A stretch of 64,000 bases of DNA from Mercenaria mercenaria (GCF_021730395.1 NC_069368.1:15208001-15272000); one strand, 5' to 3'; numbered from the stretch's first letter, positions 21,277 to 39,362 are shown. Numbers and translations: made by a program. The notes: generated by a model from the sequence alone, not told the origin.

Positions 21277-23964
21277 AATATGCTCCTTTATGTGTTGGGC
21301 TTTAAAGACTATGCTCCTTTGTGTGTTAGACTTTAAAGGATATGCTCCTTTGTGTGTTAGGCTTTAACGGCTAAGCTCCTTTGTGTCTTAGGCTTTAAAG
21401 ACTATGCTCCTTTGTGTGGAAGACTTTAAAGGCTATGCTCCTTTGTGTGTTAGGTTTTAAAGGTTATGCTCCTTTGTGTGTTAGACTTTAAAGGCTATGC
21501 TCCTTTGTGTTTTAGGCTTTAAAGGTTATGCTCCTTTGTGTGTTAGACTTTAAAGGCTAAGTTCCTTTGAGTGTTAGGCTTTAAAGGCTAAGCTCCTTTG
21601 TGTGTTAGGCTTTAAAGGCTAAGCTCCTTTGTGTGTTAGGCTTTAATGGTTATGCTCCTTTGTGTGTTAGGCCTTTAAGGTTAAGCTCCTTTGTGTGTTA
21701 GGCTTTAAAGGCTATGCTCCTTTGTGTGTCAGGCTTTAAAGGCTATGCTCCTTTGTATGTTAGGCTTTAAAGGCTATGCTCCTTTGTGTGTTAGGCTTTA
21801 AAGGCTATGCTCCTTTGTGTGTTAGGCTTTAAAGGCTATGCTCCTTTGTGTGTTAGACTTTAAAGGCTATGCTCCTTTGTGTGTTAGACTTTAAAGGCTA
21901 TCCTCCTTTGTGTGTTAGACTTTAAAGGCTATCCTCCTTTGTGTGTTAGACTTTGAAGGTTATGCTTCTTTGTGTGTTAGGCTTTAAAGGCTATGCTCCT
22001 TTGTGTGTTAGGCTTTAAAGGCTATGCTCCTTTGTGTGTTAGACTTTAAAGGTTATGCTTCTTTGTGTGTTAGACTTTAAAGGCTTTGTGTGTTAGACTT
22101 TAAAGGCTATCCTCCTTTGTGTGTTAGGCTTTAAAGGCTATCCTCCTTTGTGTGTTAGACTTTAAAGGCTATGCTCCTTTGTGTGTTAGGCTTTAAAGGC
22201 TATCCTCCTTTGTGTGTTAGACTTTAAAGGCTATGCTCCTTTGTGTGTTAGACTTTAAAGGCTATCCTCCTTTGTGTGTTAGACTTTAAAGGCTATGCTC
22301 CTTTGTGTGTTAGACTTTAAAGGCTATGCTCCTTTGTGTGTTAGGCTTTAAAGGCTATCCTCCTTTGTGTGTTAGACTTTAAAGGCTATGCTCCTTTGTG
22401 TGTTAGGCTTTAAAGGCTATCCTCCCTTGTGTGTTAGACTTTAAAGGCTATGCTCCTTTGTGTGTTAGACTTTAAAGGCTATGCTCCTTTGTGTGTTAGA
22501 CTTTAAAGGCTATCCTCCTTTGTGTGTTAGACTTTAAAGGCTATCCTCCTTTGTGTGTTAGCCTTTAAAGGTTATGCTCCTTTGTGTGTTAGACTTTAAA
22601 GGCTATCCTCCTTTGTGTGTTAGACTTTAAAGGCTATCCTCCTTTGTGTGTTAGCCTTTAAAGGTTATGCTTCTTTGTGTGTTAGACTTTAAAGGCTATC
22701 CTCCTTTGTGTGTTAGGCTTTAAAGGCTATGCTCCTTTGTGTGTTAGACTTTAATGGTTATGCTCCTTTGTGTGTTAGGCTTTAAAGGTTATGCTCCTTT
22801 GTGTGTTAGATTTTAAAGGCTATCCTCCTTTGTGTGTTAGACTTTAAAGGCTATGCTTCTTTGTGTGTAAGGCTTTAAAGGCTATGCTCCTTTGTGTGTT
22901 AGGCTTTAAAGGCTATCCTCCTTTGTGTGTTAGGCTTTAAAGGCTATCCTCCTTTGTGTGTTAGACTTTAAAGGCTATCCTCCTTTGTGTGTTCGGCTTT
23001 AAAGGCTATGTTCTTTGTGTGTTAGGCTTTAAAGGCTATGCATCTTTGTGTGTTAGGCTTTAAAGGCTATGCTCCTTTGTGTGTAAGGCTTTAAAGGCTA
23101 TGCTTCTTTGTGTGTTAGACTTTAAAGGCTATCCTCCTTTGTGTGTTAGGCTTTAAAGGCTATCCTCCTTTGTGTGTTAGGCTTTAAAGGCTATGCTTCT
23201 TTGTGTGTTAGGCTTTAAAGGCTATGCTTCTTTGTGTGTTAGGCTTTAAAGGCTATGCTCCTTTGTGTGTTAGACTTTAAAGGTTATGCTTCTTTGTGTG
23301 TTAGACTTTAAAGGCTATCCTCCTTTGTGTGTTAGCTTTAAAGGCTATGCTCCTTTGTGTGTTAGACTTTAATGGTTATGCTCCTTTGTGTGTTAGGCTT
23401 TAAAGGTTATGCTCCTTTGTGTGTTAGACTTTAAAGGCTATGCTTCTTTGTGTGTAAGGCTTTAAAGGCTATGCTTCTTTGTGTGTTAGGCTTTAAAGGT
23501 TATGCTCCTTTGTGTGTTAGACTTTAAAGGCTATCCTCCTTTGTGTGTTAGGCTTTAAAGGCTATGCTCCTTTGTGTGTTAGGCTTTAAAGGCTATGCTC
23601 CTTTGTGTGTTAGACTTTAAAGGCTATCCTCCTTTGTGTGTTAGACTTTAAAGGCTATCCTCCTTTGTGTGTTAGGCTTTAAAGGCTATGCTCCTTTGTG
23701 TGTTAGGCTTTAAAGGCTATGCTTCTTTGTGTGTTGGACTTTAAAAGCTATACTCCTTTGTGTGTTAGACTTTAAAGGCTATGCTCCTTTGTGTGTTAGA
23801 CTTTAAAGGCTATGCTCCTTTGTGTGTTAGACTTTAAATGATATGCTCCTTTGTGTGTTAGACTTTAAATGATATGCTCCTTTGTGTGCTAAATTTTAAA
23901 GGCTATGCTCCTTTCTGTGTTAGGCTTTAAAGGCTATGCTCCTTTCTGTGTTTGGCTTTAAAGG
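21277..23964. repeat. 31-bp minisatellite, about 87 copies
   Basis: The unit is AGGCTATGCTCCTTTGTG followed by TGTTAGGCTTTAA (31 bp). Copies vary mainly at three places: GGC or GAC before TTTAA, ATGCTCC or ATCCTCC, and CTCC or CTTC. One shortened unit is at about 22080. Unit order is partly duplicated in blocks: a rare TTTAATGGTTATG variant and its neighbours recur about 620 bases apart. All frames contain stops. It lies upstream of KNOP1, probably in its 5' intron. Confidence 0.97.
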
Positions 23965-26856
23965 CCCAAAATGCCTTTGCTTATAATGTGGCTGCCATAT
24001 TTTTAGTAGTGAACATAAAATATATTAATATCTTATCATTTTCTATTTTTTGGTAATGTTATTTCAGATATTTGTCTCAGATTTGAAAATTTTTACTAAT
24101 ATAATAGAGAATTCATTGATCATATTGATTTCATTTTTGTATTATAAATCTTCCTTTATGGCTTTTACTGTTACAGTGTGTCGGTTCATGAGCAACATTG
24201 AAAGTAGTGCTTTTCTAACCATGTTAGAATGCAGACATACATGTACTCCCTGTATTGGACAGCTGCTTTTTCTGTTTTAACATAAAATTCAAAGCATTAT
24301 GGAACTTTAATCTAAAGTCATTTCATTAAAGAAATGAGGCAAATTGGGTTACTTTCTACATCAAACTTACTAAAGTTAATTTTTGTAATATACTTTGACA
24401 TGTGTATGTCATTATTCTTACGTATAGTTGAAATATTCACTCTGGTGTTTGTTAAGGCCAGTTACACCCAGATACTTTAAAAAATATTTAAGCTGAAAAA
24501 CAATTTTGTTTTCTAGAAAACAGTATAAATCAACAAATGAACATGTATCAAGAGTTTAAATTTATATCTAATCATTTTAAAGACAGATCTCTGTATGTTC
24601 AGGTCAAAATTTGTTCTACGTTGTAGAATTTGATTGTTTGTTTTGGGTTTAACATGGTTTTTCAACAGTATTTCAGTTATGTAATGATGGGCAGTTAACC
24701 TAAACAGTGTTCCAGGATTCTGTACCAGTACAAATATGTCTGCCCATTGGAAAAGAATGCATACATGTATATATGCTGCTTTAATGATGAGATTATACCT
24801 AGATTTTTCTTTTTTTTTTTGAAGGCAGCAAATCAGATCGTAGTTATAAAGTAATGTTCCTATTTGAAACTTTGATATCTGAACATTTATACTTGTGTTC
24901 TCTACTGCTTTAAAAATTAATACAAGACGGTGTATTCTTACCCTGGTTGTTCAATTTTAGAAAAAAGTTTTAATTTGATAAATACACTTTGCCTGAGGAA
25001 TGATAAGACCTATAGTAGTTTTACTCCAGATTAGTCAAAAGATTTGCAGTATTTAGCTGAAATTCATTTCAAATTCTAGTTTAAGAAATGTAAGTGTCTA
25101 GCCATCCAATAGCCGGAATAACGCCTAGCCCGTGTTCAAGCTGTCCGGTAACTGGACTCCTAGCGCTTGCCTATCAGATAGGGTTTTTCTAGCCATCCGG
25201 TAATCAATTTATGTATGAATAATGTTTTTTTCTGATAAAGTACTGCACTTTAAACAAAGAATTTATTTTTTACAATGTCATCAAACATTTCTACGCCATA
25301 ATTATCATATTTGTCACACCTTCGCTTTTACCTATTGTTGAGAAACAGCTAGAAATTAAAGTTGTATATCGAATTTTTGGTTTGAACTAAGCCTAGATTT
25401 CTGGTAGTGGATTATTACCTCCCTTTTCTTATATTGGTTGTGCAACCAAGGTAGACTGGAAATTATTATTATTATTTGTTCCCGACTATAAATAAAATTT
25501 TGTACCTTATATAAATGACTAAATAAATTTGAACTGTCACCCGCATTTAAATCAGTTTGAATGTCACCCACATTTTAACTATCCGAATACCGTCTACTTA
25601 CTCGTGTAAATGTTACATTACAGCGTCGTAACTCTGTACAATTAAAACGGTACATAACAGCATTTCAATGCATGTAAAAAGAAAGGTACATTTCACAGTC
25701 AGTTTCACATTGCAGAATGCGTAAATTACCTGAAAATTCTAAAATGAAAGTAGCATGTGTACGTGCGTGTGGGTACCGGAAACAACAACAGGATACGGGT
25801 AAAACGTTCACGAATTATTGACGTTATAGGATATAAAAAATACAGGTCTAACTATTGAAAAAAAACTAGACTTCATATTACAAATTCTATGTTTTCTTAT
25901 CAGTATTTCTATGCTTTATTGTTTATTTATATGAGAATCTAGAACAACGGTTTGTTTCAGACATTTTATTATGTAGCCCTGTGATAGGGCCTAATATATT
26001 TGAAATAGCTAAACAATTATATACCTTCAAAGACCTTACTCGTTCGGCTTATCGGGATGGCTTATTTTACGATCTGATATTATAGTTGTCATCCCTCTAA
26101 AGGGACAGTGACAGTCAAAAAATATCAGGCTGTCCCTATACACCCTATCATTTAGACTACAGAAGAGCATGATATATACACGTAGTTAAAAACTAACTTG
26201 AATAGACTGCTAAAAGAAATGCAAATTGTGAGGTTAGAACTTAGGTTAATTGGAGGTCCATCATGTGTACACCATAGAAATGATGCAAGGCTTATTAAGC
26301 AGTTAAAAATACAATGACTTGATCGCTACACAACTCCCCTTAATCCAACATCATACTAGCTAGATTACCCGCCTAAAGCACCCTTTTGTCACAGACTATA
26401 TCAAATTTTCCTTTCCCGTATGCCAACAGTTCTCTGGAAATGGTCAGTCTCCTTACATTACTGTCATGCCTATAGCTAAGACTTCTTCAAGCAGACTGTC
26501 ACAGAATTAAGCTATGGCGTTTTTAACTCTCTTAAACTCTTATTTTTACCTTGTTTTACGTTTATTTTACGTTCTCATAATTATCTCCTGAGAACGTTCC
26601 CAGTAGTGTTTTCCTTGTATGTAAGGAATGAAAATTTATTTTTTGCTGTTTTCTTGCAGCTTTTCTACTGTTAGTATTATTGGAAAAGGCGTTGTAAAAC
26701 ATCATACAGCGGACAAAGACTGATCACAATAAAAAAAAAACACCAAGGACTCCATGTTGAAGGTGTATTTTACACCATTAATACTTTGGTATAGATAGAC
26801 AACTACATAATAGAACTAAATGCTACAGTTTTTTATTATATTTATTTAATATTGAA
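23965..26856. other. No recognised gene or element
   Basis: AT-rich sequence without convincing exons. At 25085-25210 the phrase TCTAGCCATCCRRTA occurs at both ends of a short CG-richer stretch; its nature is unknown. The promoter of KNOP1 may lie here but no reliable core element was seen. Confidence 0.35.
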
Positions 26857-27460
26857 ATGTTTGGCAATATTTGTCCACGGCTCAGTGTCGGGCTGCCTCG
26901 AATAACAAATCGGCTAGCGCTAAACAAAAACATGTCCAATCAAAACACAATTATAATACCACATGTTAAGAATACTATGCTACACTCCCTAAACCTTCGT
27001 CGACTGGATTTAAGGCGTATAGATTCTAGGTTATCACTCTTCTATAAGATTCATCATGATCTGGTTGCTATCCCAATCGTAGATTACCTTACCCCAATGA
27101 CCCGATGTGTCCACTATGGCCATTCCCTAAGTTATAGGTTAATTACTGCAACCACTGACTATTACAAGTTTTCTTATTTCCCGAGAACTGTATACCATTG
27201 GAACCAACTTCCCCCCAGTGTCGCCCACCTCCCTACCCTAGAGCAGTTCAGTGCCGCAGTTTGCAGCCTTGGACACGCCCCGCCCTAGTTATCCTGCAAA
27301 CTCAAGTTTTAACCTTTTATATCACCAAAGTTATCTTTTAGTTTCTTCCACTCTAAATTTGTATCACTATATTCTTTCTCTTTATGATTTTGACGCGCAA
27401 AACGTCTACGTTCCCGCAAGGGGTTTGACGTCTACGGAAGATAGATACGGAAGATAGAAT
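26857..27460 (+). mobile_element. LINE 3' end: C-terminal part of reverse transcriptase polyprotein
   Basis: The 143-residue frame 26857-27288 contains LDLRRIDSRLSLFYKIHHDL, VDYLTPMT and the block FSYFPRTVYHWNQLPPSV, the conserved region after the RT domain of many CR1/RTE-like LINEs (F-F-P-R-T-x-x-x-W-N-x-L-P). It ends in a natural-looking stop, followed by a 3' tail with GTCTACGTTCCCGCAAGGGG and a terminal microsatellite built on GGAAGATAGATAC. The RT catalytic YxDD and the endonuclease are absent, so it is a 5'-truncated copy; the first about 30 residues look unrelated to the family. Confidence 0.75.
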
Positions 27461-28924
27461 ATGAGCCCCATCCTGGGAAACAGAGATAGGATTCACAAAT
27501 GTTATAAGCATGAAAACTATTTCGCTGACTGCAACACACTTGTTTAAACGTCTACACATTATAACTTGCAGAACGGTATCACTCAAACATTGGTGTTTGA
27601 CAAGAAATATAAAATGTATATGAGACTTATGACTTTTGGCCTAGGTACACACCTAATAATGATAAACAAGCTCGCAAAGTTTCAAAGCTAGTGTTCTTAA
27701 CGAATGCAAGTAACGTGGACCTAAACAAAAAATAATTTTACCCAAGAAATTCTTGGTCTGCTTACTCGTCTAATGATAATAAACAAGTGTGCAGAGTTTC
27801 AAAGTTGTAGCTTTTTATTGTTTATGGAAAAAGTGGACCTAAACCAAAAATTTAATCAAGAAAATAAAATTTTCTAGGTACAATTTTGGCTATTATTTTG
27901 GCAAAATGCTTATCAGAGTTATGGTTTCTTGGCCTACATGGTCAACTAATGATGATATAAAACAGCAATTGTTATAGTTTTTGAGAAAAAGTGGACAAAA
28001 CGATACAAACGATTAAGTGAAGACAATACCTCGTAATGTTTTTTTTTAAAAAAAAATCAGACGATCTAAAAACGAAAGTTACATTCAACAAAGATGTTTT
28101 CCTGGAATGTTTTCTTAATATACATTTAGATAAATGAGAAATGTGTAGTTTGTATGCACTGTACAAGTATAATATTTTATTGATCTATAAAATACAATAC
28201 CATCCTAAGAATTTTAGTTTGCCAACATTGTTCTTAATATCAGGACATCGATTCGGATTAAAATCTGTAATTAATCCCATTTCTAATTAATACTGTTTAT
28301 TGTGTATTCACAACGCGCTCACACAGGACGGACCGACCGACTACCTGACCTGTGGACTTTCACTATAAGCAATTTCCCGCTTTTCAGTTACATACCAGCT
28401 TCCGAATTAAGGGTCATAAACAAATGTGCAGTAAAACAAGTTCTACTGAGTTACTTCCAATGAAAAAAAATGCTTCTCTTTCTTAACATGACTGTGACTT
28501 AAATTCCACACTCGGGGTTTCAAGATTGTCCCTGACAACCGCAACTTACGTCTCGGTCATTTTATATTTCAATAGGGTTAATCTATTTTTAATGGCAAAA
28601 GAGTCATGAAAATGATTCTGTACCACCATAAACATTATGTGTTGCAGTACATTGATATATTGCGCATTGCGACAAAATATTTCATATATAATGCTGAAAA
28701 TTCTGTACAAGTCTGAAGATGTAACCTTGTGTGATTATATTTTTAGTGGAATTAAATAAAAATGGTATTACAAAAAAGCCTATGGTTATACTTTTTAGTT
28801 ATATGATTTAAATTCTAATTTTGAGATTAATTATTTAAATTTGACGTAAAATATAACGCAAAAATGACATTATCATGTAACTTATCTTCAGATTATAGGG
28901 CTCGATCCCTCTACGGTAACATGC
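27461..28924. other. Diverged repeats, no gene
   Basis: Between about 27600 and 27930 three diverged units share CAAAGTTTCAAAGCTA and AAAGTGGACCTAAAC, a pattern like the internal units of the Helitron-like families. The rest shows nothing recognisable. A possible calmodulin exon 1 consisting of ATG directly followed by GTATTA lies at 28762-28764 but cannot be verified. Confidence 0.35.
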
Positions 28925-29078
28925 GATATACCGAATGAGATATATACTATCGAATTAAAAATGTGTACTTCCGGCACGTGCATAGAGCGTTTTTTTTTAA
29001 GAATACGCATTTTACTTGTGCCGAATAAGCGTCCACATAACTTGTCCGAACCGCAACGTCTTGCACATCAGTACAAAT
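28925..29078 (+). repeat. Interspersed repeat, left copy flanking the calmodulin-like gene
   Basis: Shares GATATACCGAATGAGATATA, ACTTCCGGCACG and CTTGTCCGAACCGCAACGTC with 37014-37179 in the same orientation. A partial third copy (CCGAATGAGATATTTACTGT) is at about 29183-29245. Confidence 0.75.
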
Positions 29079-29326
29079 ATGGGCAGTGTTGTCTTTATTT
29101 CAAAATCTACATTTAAATTGATAGGGAATCGATCCTGCGCGAAGCGACGAAAAGCGGGATCGATCCCTCTACGGTAACATGCGTACCGAATGAGATATTT
29201 ACTGTAGACTTGAAAAATGTGTACTTCGGTTCGTGCCGTCTTCAAATGTTATGGGATGAGTTGAAGTTGGATCGATTCCTGATTGGGGCAATGCCTTATT
29301 TCATATTATACTGTTTAAAATATGCA

Positions 29327-29398
29327 TTCTCGATAGTATATTGGTAAGCATCCCAGCCTGTCATGCGGGAGATAGGTGTTTGAATTCCTGTTGTAATA
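29327..29398 (+). pseudogene. tRNA-Asp(GTC)-like pseudogene
   Basis: The 72-base stretch follows eukaryotic tRNA-Asp closely: TCTCGATAGTATATTGGTAA (D arm), the anticodon arm with CCTGTCATGCGGG (anticodon GTC), and GTGTTTGAATTCC in place of the T loop GTTCGATTCC. One anticodon-stem pair and much of the T stem no longer pair, and the 3' half of the acceptor stem does not match the 5' half, so it is not expected to be functional. It may instead be the head of a SINE. Confidence 0.55.
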
Positions 29399-29489
29399 CT
29401 TTTTCGTTAATTACATCTTTTTATACCCTGTCGGCGGATTTCCCGTCTTAATACTTTTTCGTTAATTATATCTTATTTGTACCTTGTAG

Positions 29490-29503
<14 letters not shown>
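29394..29503 (+). repeat. 55-bp tandem duplication over calmodulin-like exon 2 acceptor
   Basis: 29394-29448 and 29449-29503 are similar copies (TAATACTTTTTCGTTAATTA start both; GGCGGAT near both ends). The second copy contains the real acceptor TTGTAG; the first has TGTCGG at the same place, without AG. Confidence 0.8.
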
Positions 29504-35144
<5,641 letters not shown>

Positions 35145-35204
35145 CAGAGGAACACGAAAGGAAATGCAAAACATTGCACCGCACTGAGCACTCAGCGGTA
35201 CCAT

Positions 35205-35430
35205 TTAAAGGCACTGGCCTCCAGATTTGGCTAAGATATAATTTTTCTTTCAAATTGAAATTTGGTCATATTATGAACATTAGAATATGATTTTTTGTTT
35301 CTAAAATATTTTAAAAATTCCAAATCATGAAAAAAAGATGACCGCGTCGGGAATCGAACCTCGGTCCGCCGCGGCAATAAGGACATTTTCTCGTCGTCGT
35401 AACCAATAGCGTTATAGCTGAAGTAGTGAA
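35205..35430 (-). mobile_element. tRNA-derived SINE, family 3, minus strand
   Basis: On the minus strand the head reads TCAGCTATAACGCTATTGGT and GAGGTTCGATTCCCGACGCG, a tRNA-like B box. The remainder reaches GGCACTGGCCTCCAGATTT (plus strand), probably the SINE 3' end. It lies just past the calmodulin-like stop, so it may be inside the 3' UTR. Confidence 0.6.
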
Positions 35431-35540
35431 TAATGACTTCAAAATATAGATATTTATAATCGAGTCAGTTTACCTGGAGTAAAAGCATGACAAACGCTTT
35501 TCGATTTTCATCGTAAAAAGTAGTAAAAACAGCAAATTCT

Positions 35541-35795
35541 CATAATTCTCCGCTTTAAAATGAGTGTAACACTATGCCTTGCTTCGTCTTCACATATTAA
35601 ATTCAAAACGTGTTTGCTTTCTGTTTTTCACTTCTCGTCCTGGTAAGGCTAACTCTCTGATAAATGTCATAATTCTCCGCTTTAAAATGAATGTAACACT
35701 ATGCCTTGCTTCGTCTTCACATCTTAATTAAAAATGTGTTTGCTTTCTGTTTTTCACTTCTCGTCCTTGTAAGAATAACTCTCTGATAAGTCTGT
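35541..35795. repeat. 127-bp tandem duplication
   Basis: CATAATTCTCCGCTTTAAAA starts at 35541 and again at 35668, and the following 127 bases match with a few changes (both copies run through CTATGCCTTGCTTCGTCTTC). Confidence 0.9.
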
Positions 35796-36673
35796 CTCGT
35801 CACTTTATTAAGACATTTGGTGGATGGAGTATAAAATTCACATAAATAAGCGGTGTATCTTGAGTTGACTGAAAGCGTCTGTTGGAAAAGTAACGAGTGT
35901 TTAGTAATGAAGTAGTTATTCAAAGCTTTACCTATTCTAATAAGCTGCGAATAGTATTTTTCTTTTCTATTTGATTGGTTGTTTATTATTATAATCTTGA
36001 CCATTGGCAATGTTGCATTCTGGGACTGACAAATATCAACAAAGTGGTAAACAGATAATTTAAAACTATACCAAGAACAAAAATTATACAATGTATTTCT
36101 TGAAGAATGAAATATTTCCTGAATTGGGATAACATAATTCAGTTATTTTTGCTAATAACAAAAGATTTAAATATACATTTTTGAGTATGGACCAAAATTG
36201 TTTTGCACTGTAGCATGGTAAGGACAATATATTGCGATAATGCGCTGCATAGTGTAAAATAATCAGTTGGGTTAGACAGTACACCAGCTACACACCTGTC
36301 AAATTGATATATGATGCATGTTTGTAATTGTTTATTATATCAAACCCACACGTTTTATACGTCAAATTGTCAGACAGTACATATATATAATGTTACAGAA
36401 CGACTATATAATGATGGCTAAGATATCTCGAGACAGAAGTGGTCAGAAGGGCTTAGAAGTCCGGCTGGACTTAGACCTAGGAATGGGTCTCGTAGATATT
36501 AAGATTAGTTAGGCTTTAGATATGACATTTGTTAAGGCTTAAGAAGTTACGAAATAAATTATGAAAGTATGTACGAAATATTCTACTGTGTAAATAAACA
36601 TCAAAAACGTTCAGACTCGTTTCGTTTCGTGTCGTGTTGTGTTACGATACAATAGAAGTGAAGATGCGTGATA
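35796..36673. other. No recognised gene or element
   Basis: AT-rich; open frames here are short and show no family motif. Confidence 0.4.
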
Positions 36674-36681
36674 ATAGGAAC

Positions 36682-36962
36682 CACAGGCAATCGGCGTGTG
36701 ACTTTGACCCCTTATGAATGATGGACCCCCACCCTGTTCTCTACAACCCAGATCCCCAACATAATAACAGAAAAACACATTTCCAAAAAAAAAAAAAAAA
36801 AAAAATGCTATATATAAAAAAAAATATTTTTTTATATATAGCATTTTTTTTTTTTTTTTGGAAATGTGTTTTTCTGTTATTATGTTGGGGATCTGGGTTG
36901 TAGAGAACAGGGTGGGGGTCCATCATTCATAAGGGGTCAAAGTCACACGCCGATTGCCTGTG
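36682..36962. mobile_element. Near-perfect foldback MITE with 8-bp TSD
   Basis: The 281-bp element begins CACAGGCAATCGGCGTGTGA and ends with its reverse complement. The two arms of about 140 bases match throughout except for A-run length, and the centre (GCTATATATA..TATATATAGC) is also a palindrome. It is flanked by direct copies of ATAGGAAC at 36674-36681 and 36963-36970. Eight-base duplications and a CA start fit hAT (or P) superfamilies. The near-identical arms suggest a recent insertion. Confidence 0.92.
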
Positions 36963-37013
36963 ATAGGAACTCGATCCTACCGATTTTCGTCGCGAATCGA
37001 GATCGATCCCAGC

Positions 37014-37179
37014 GATATACCGAATGAGATATATACTATCGAATTAAAAAACATATACTTCCGGCACGCGCACAGAGCATCTGACTTCGGATTTTTTGGA
37101 AGAACACGTCTTTTCCTTGTGCATTATAAGCGTCCACATAACTTGTCCGAACCGCAACGTCTTGCACATCAGTACAAAT
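37014..37179 (+). repeat. Interspersed repeat, right copy
   Basis: Direct copy of 28925-29078 (GATATACCGAATGAGATATA to CTTGCACATCAGTACAAAT). The foldback element inserted about 45 bases to its left. Confidence 0.75.
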
Positions 37180-37205
37180 CTCGCAATGATTGTGCAATGA
37201 TACGT

Positions 37206-38246
37206 TTTTAGCTCATCTGATTTTTTGAAAAAAAAAATGATGAGTTATTGTCAACACTTGAGCGGTTGTCGGCGTCGGAGTCGGCGTCTGCGTCGGCGTC
37301 GGCGTTGCCTGGTTAAGTTTTATGTTTAGGTCAGCTTTTCTCCTAAACTATCAAAGCTATTGCTTTGAAACTTGGAATACTTGTTCACCATCATAAGCTG
37401 ACCCTGTATAGCAAGAAACATAACTCCATCTTGCTTTTTGCAACATTTATAGCCCCTTTTGTACTTAGAAAATATCAGATTTCTTGGTTAAGTTTTATGT
37501 TTAGGTCAACTTTTCTCCTAAACTATCAAAGCTATTGCTTTGAAACTTGGAATACTTGTTCACCATCATAAGCTGACCCTGTACATCAAGAAACATAACT
37601 CCATCTTGCTTTTTGCAAGAATAATTGCCCCTTTTGGACTTAGAAAATCAGTTTTCTTGGTTAAGTTTTATGTTTAGGTCAGCTTTTATCCTAAACTATC
37701 AAAGCTATTGCTTTAAACCTTGCAACACTTGTTCACCATCATAAGCTGACCCTTTACAGCAAGAAACATAACTCCATCCTGCTTTTTGCAAGATTTATGG
37801 CCCCTTTTGGACTTAGAAAATATCAGATATTTTGGTTAAGTTTTATGTTTAGGTCAACTTTTTCTCTTAAACTATCAAAGCTATTGCTTTGAAACTTGCA
37901 ACACTTGTTCACCATCATAAGCTGACCCTGTACAGCAAGCAACATAACTCCATCCTGCTTTTTGCAATAATTATTGCCCCTTTTGGACTTAGAAAATCAT
38001 TTTCTTGGTTGAGTATTATGTTTAAGGCAACTTTTCTCATAAACTATCAAAGCTATTGCTTTAAAACTTGCAACAGTTTTTCAGCATCATAAGTGGACAC
38101 TGTACATCAAGAAACATAACTCTATCCTGCTTTTTGCAAGAATGATGGCCCTTTTTAGACTTAGAAAATCATGGGTAGGACAATATTTCTATTATACAAA
38201 AAAAAAATCAGATGAGCGTCAGCACCCGCAAGGCGGTGCTCTTGTT
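37206..38246 (+). mobile_element. Helitron-like element with five 172-bp units
   Basis: Starts TTTTTAGCTCATCTGATTTT with a short hairpin, then a GTCGGC-rich tract (37265-37310), five units beginning GGTTAAGTTTTATGTTTAGG, and a 3' hairpin AGCACC..GGTGCT plus CTTGTTG. Same architecture as 961-2340 and 8281-9671 but a different unit. Confidence 0.7.
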
Positions 38247-38394
38247 GAACCGTATCTTCGCGTCTTCGTATCATATTATCGTTCTGTCACCTTTACCAAT
38301 CAACAACATGCATTAAAACCTGTTTATTGCCGCCACCTGTAACTCAAATGGGCGACTCCACCAGAACCAGAACCATGTTAGTAATTTGGTAGGA

Positions 38395-38562
38395 GGAGGC
38401 TGCACGATACATAACTCTGGTTTGAATTTGGACAGAGATATACCCCTTTTTAACTTAGATTTTTTTTGTTAAAGTTTTATAAAGTTTTTTACTGGCAAAG
38501 CTCTAATTCAGTGCCAAGCATTGAGAAAAGTCGAGCGCTGTCATCAGACAGCTCTTGTTGTG
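38395..38562 (+). mobile_element. 3' remnant of the 961-2340 family
   Basis: Ends GCGCTGTCATCAGACAGC then TCTTGTTG, the tail hairpin of the TTTAGCTCGACTATACG family, preceded by part of one internal unit (CCCCTTTTTAACTTAGATTT). Confidence 0.55.
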
Positions 38563-39362
38563 CCTCGGGTCACTCACCTTGGTGTTGGGGTGGATTGCTG
38601 TGGGCGTATAGCCCCTGTAGATTACATTTGCATTAAGTTGTAATAAGTGAACTATAATGTTTTGATCTGATATGTGACAGAGCAATAAAATCATATACCT
38701 TTTACAGAAATAATTTTATAATATTAGAATAGTATTGAAGAGTTTGTGGAATATACAGTCTCGTATAATTCAATTTGAATGACCATTTACATGTTTATTG
38801 TATATACCTACTTTATGTCTGTGTATTTTATATGTTTGTAAATGGCGAGACTTTAAATATATAAATAAATAGGAATGCTGACAAGGTATTTTTGTAAGAA
38901 GATCATTTCGGAGTATTGCATTATTGAAAGTTGTTCAAAAGTTCTTTATAAGAAGTTAATTTTGGACTAAAACTTGAAAGTTACTGAATAGTTTTTCTTT
39001 CAGTTTTCATTAAGACGTTACTCTTATTTCTAAAGGCAACTTTATCTATTTTTGAAAGTTCTTTCTATTCCACAACGGCCTAATTCGAGGTTGCATTTTG
39101 AAATTAACTTTCAATACTTTAATATTCATTTTCATATGATTGTTTAAAATCATTATTTTATTTTTCTAAAATTCTATTTTATCAATTCTTTTTAAATCTT
39201 TACATAAGTCTGAAGAATATAAACTAAACAAGTTCTGCAATTTTCATTTTTTTAACCTAACAGTTGCAAAGTTATTGATACTTAAACTTTTGATTTGCAT
39301 TTCCCAAAATTGCAAAAATGGCACTTGGTGCATTGTGGAAGCAGGGCGAAGAAATGTATCTT
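38563..39362. other. No recognised gene or element
   Basis: AT-rich sequence; the short frames have no recognisable motif. Confidence 0.35.

Noticed and set aside
21277-23964. CRISPR-like array
   Set aside because: The 31-bp units are contiguous with no unique spacers, and the genome is eukaryotic; it is a minisatellite.
28762-28764. ATG followed by GTATTA as calmodulin-like exon 1
   Set aside because: Placement is plausible by analogy with vertebrate CALM genes, but a lone ATG-GT has no discriminating power, so it is not called.
36718-36926. Two identical 61-residue reading frames on opposite strands
   Set aside because: They arise because the foldback element is a palindrome; the protein is mostly homopolymer and not supported.
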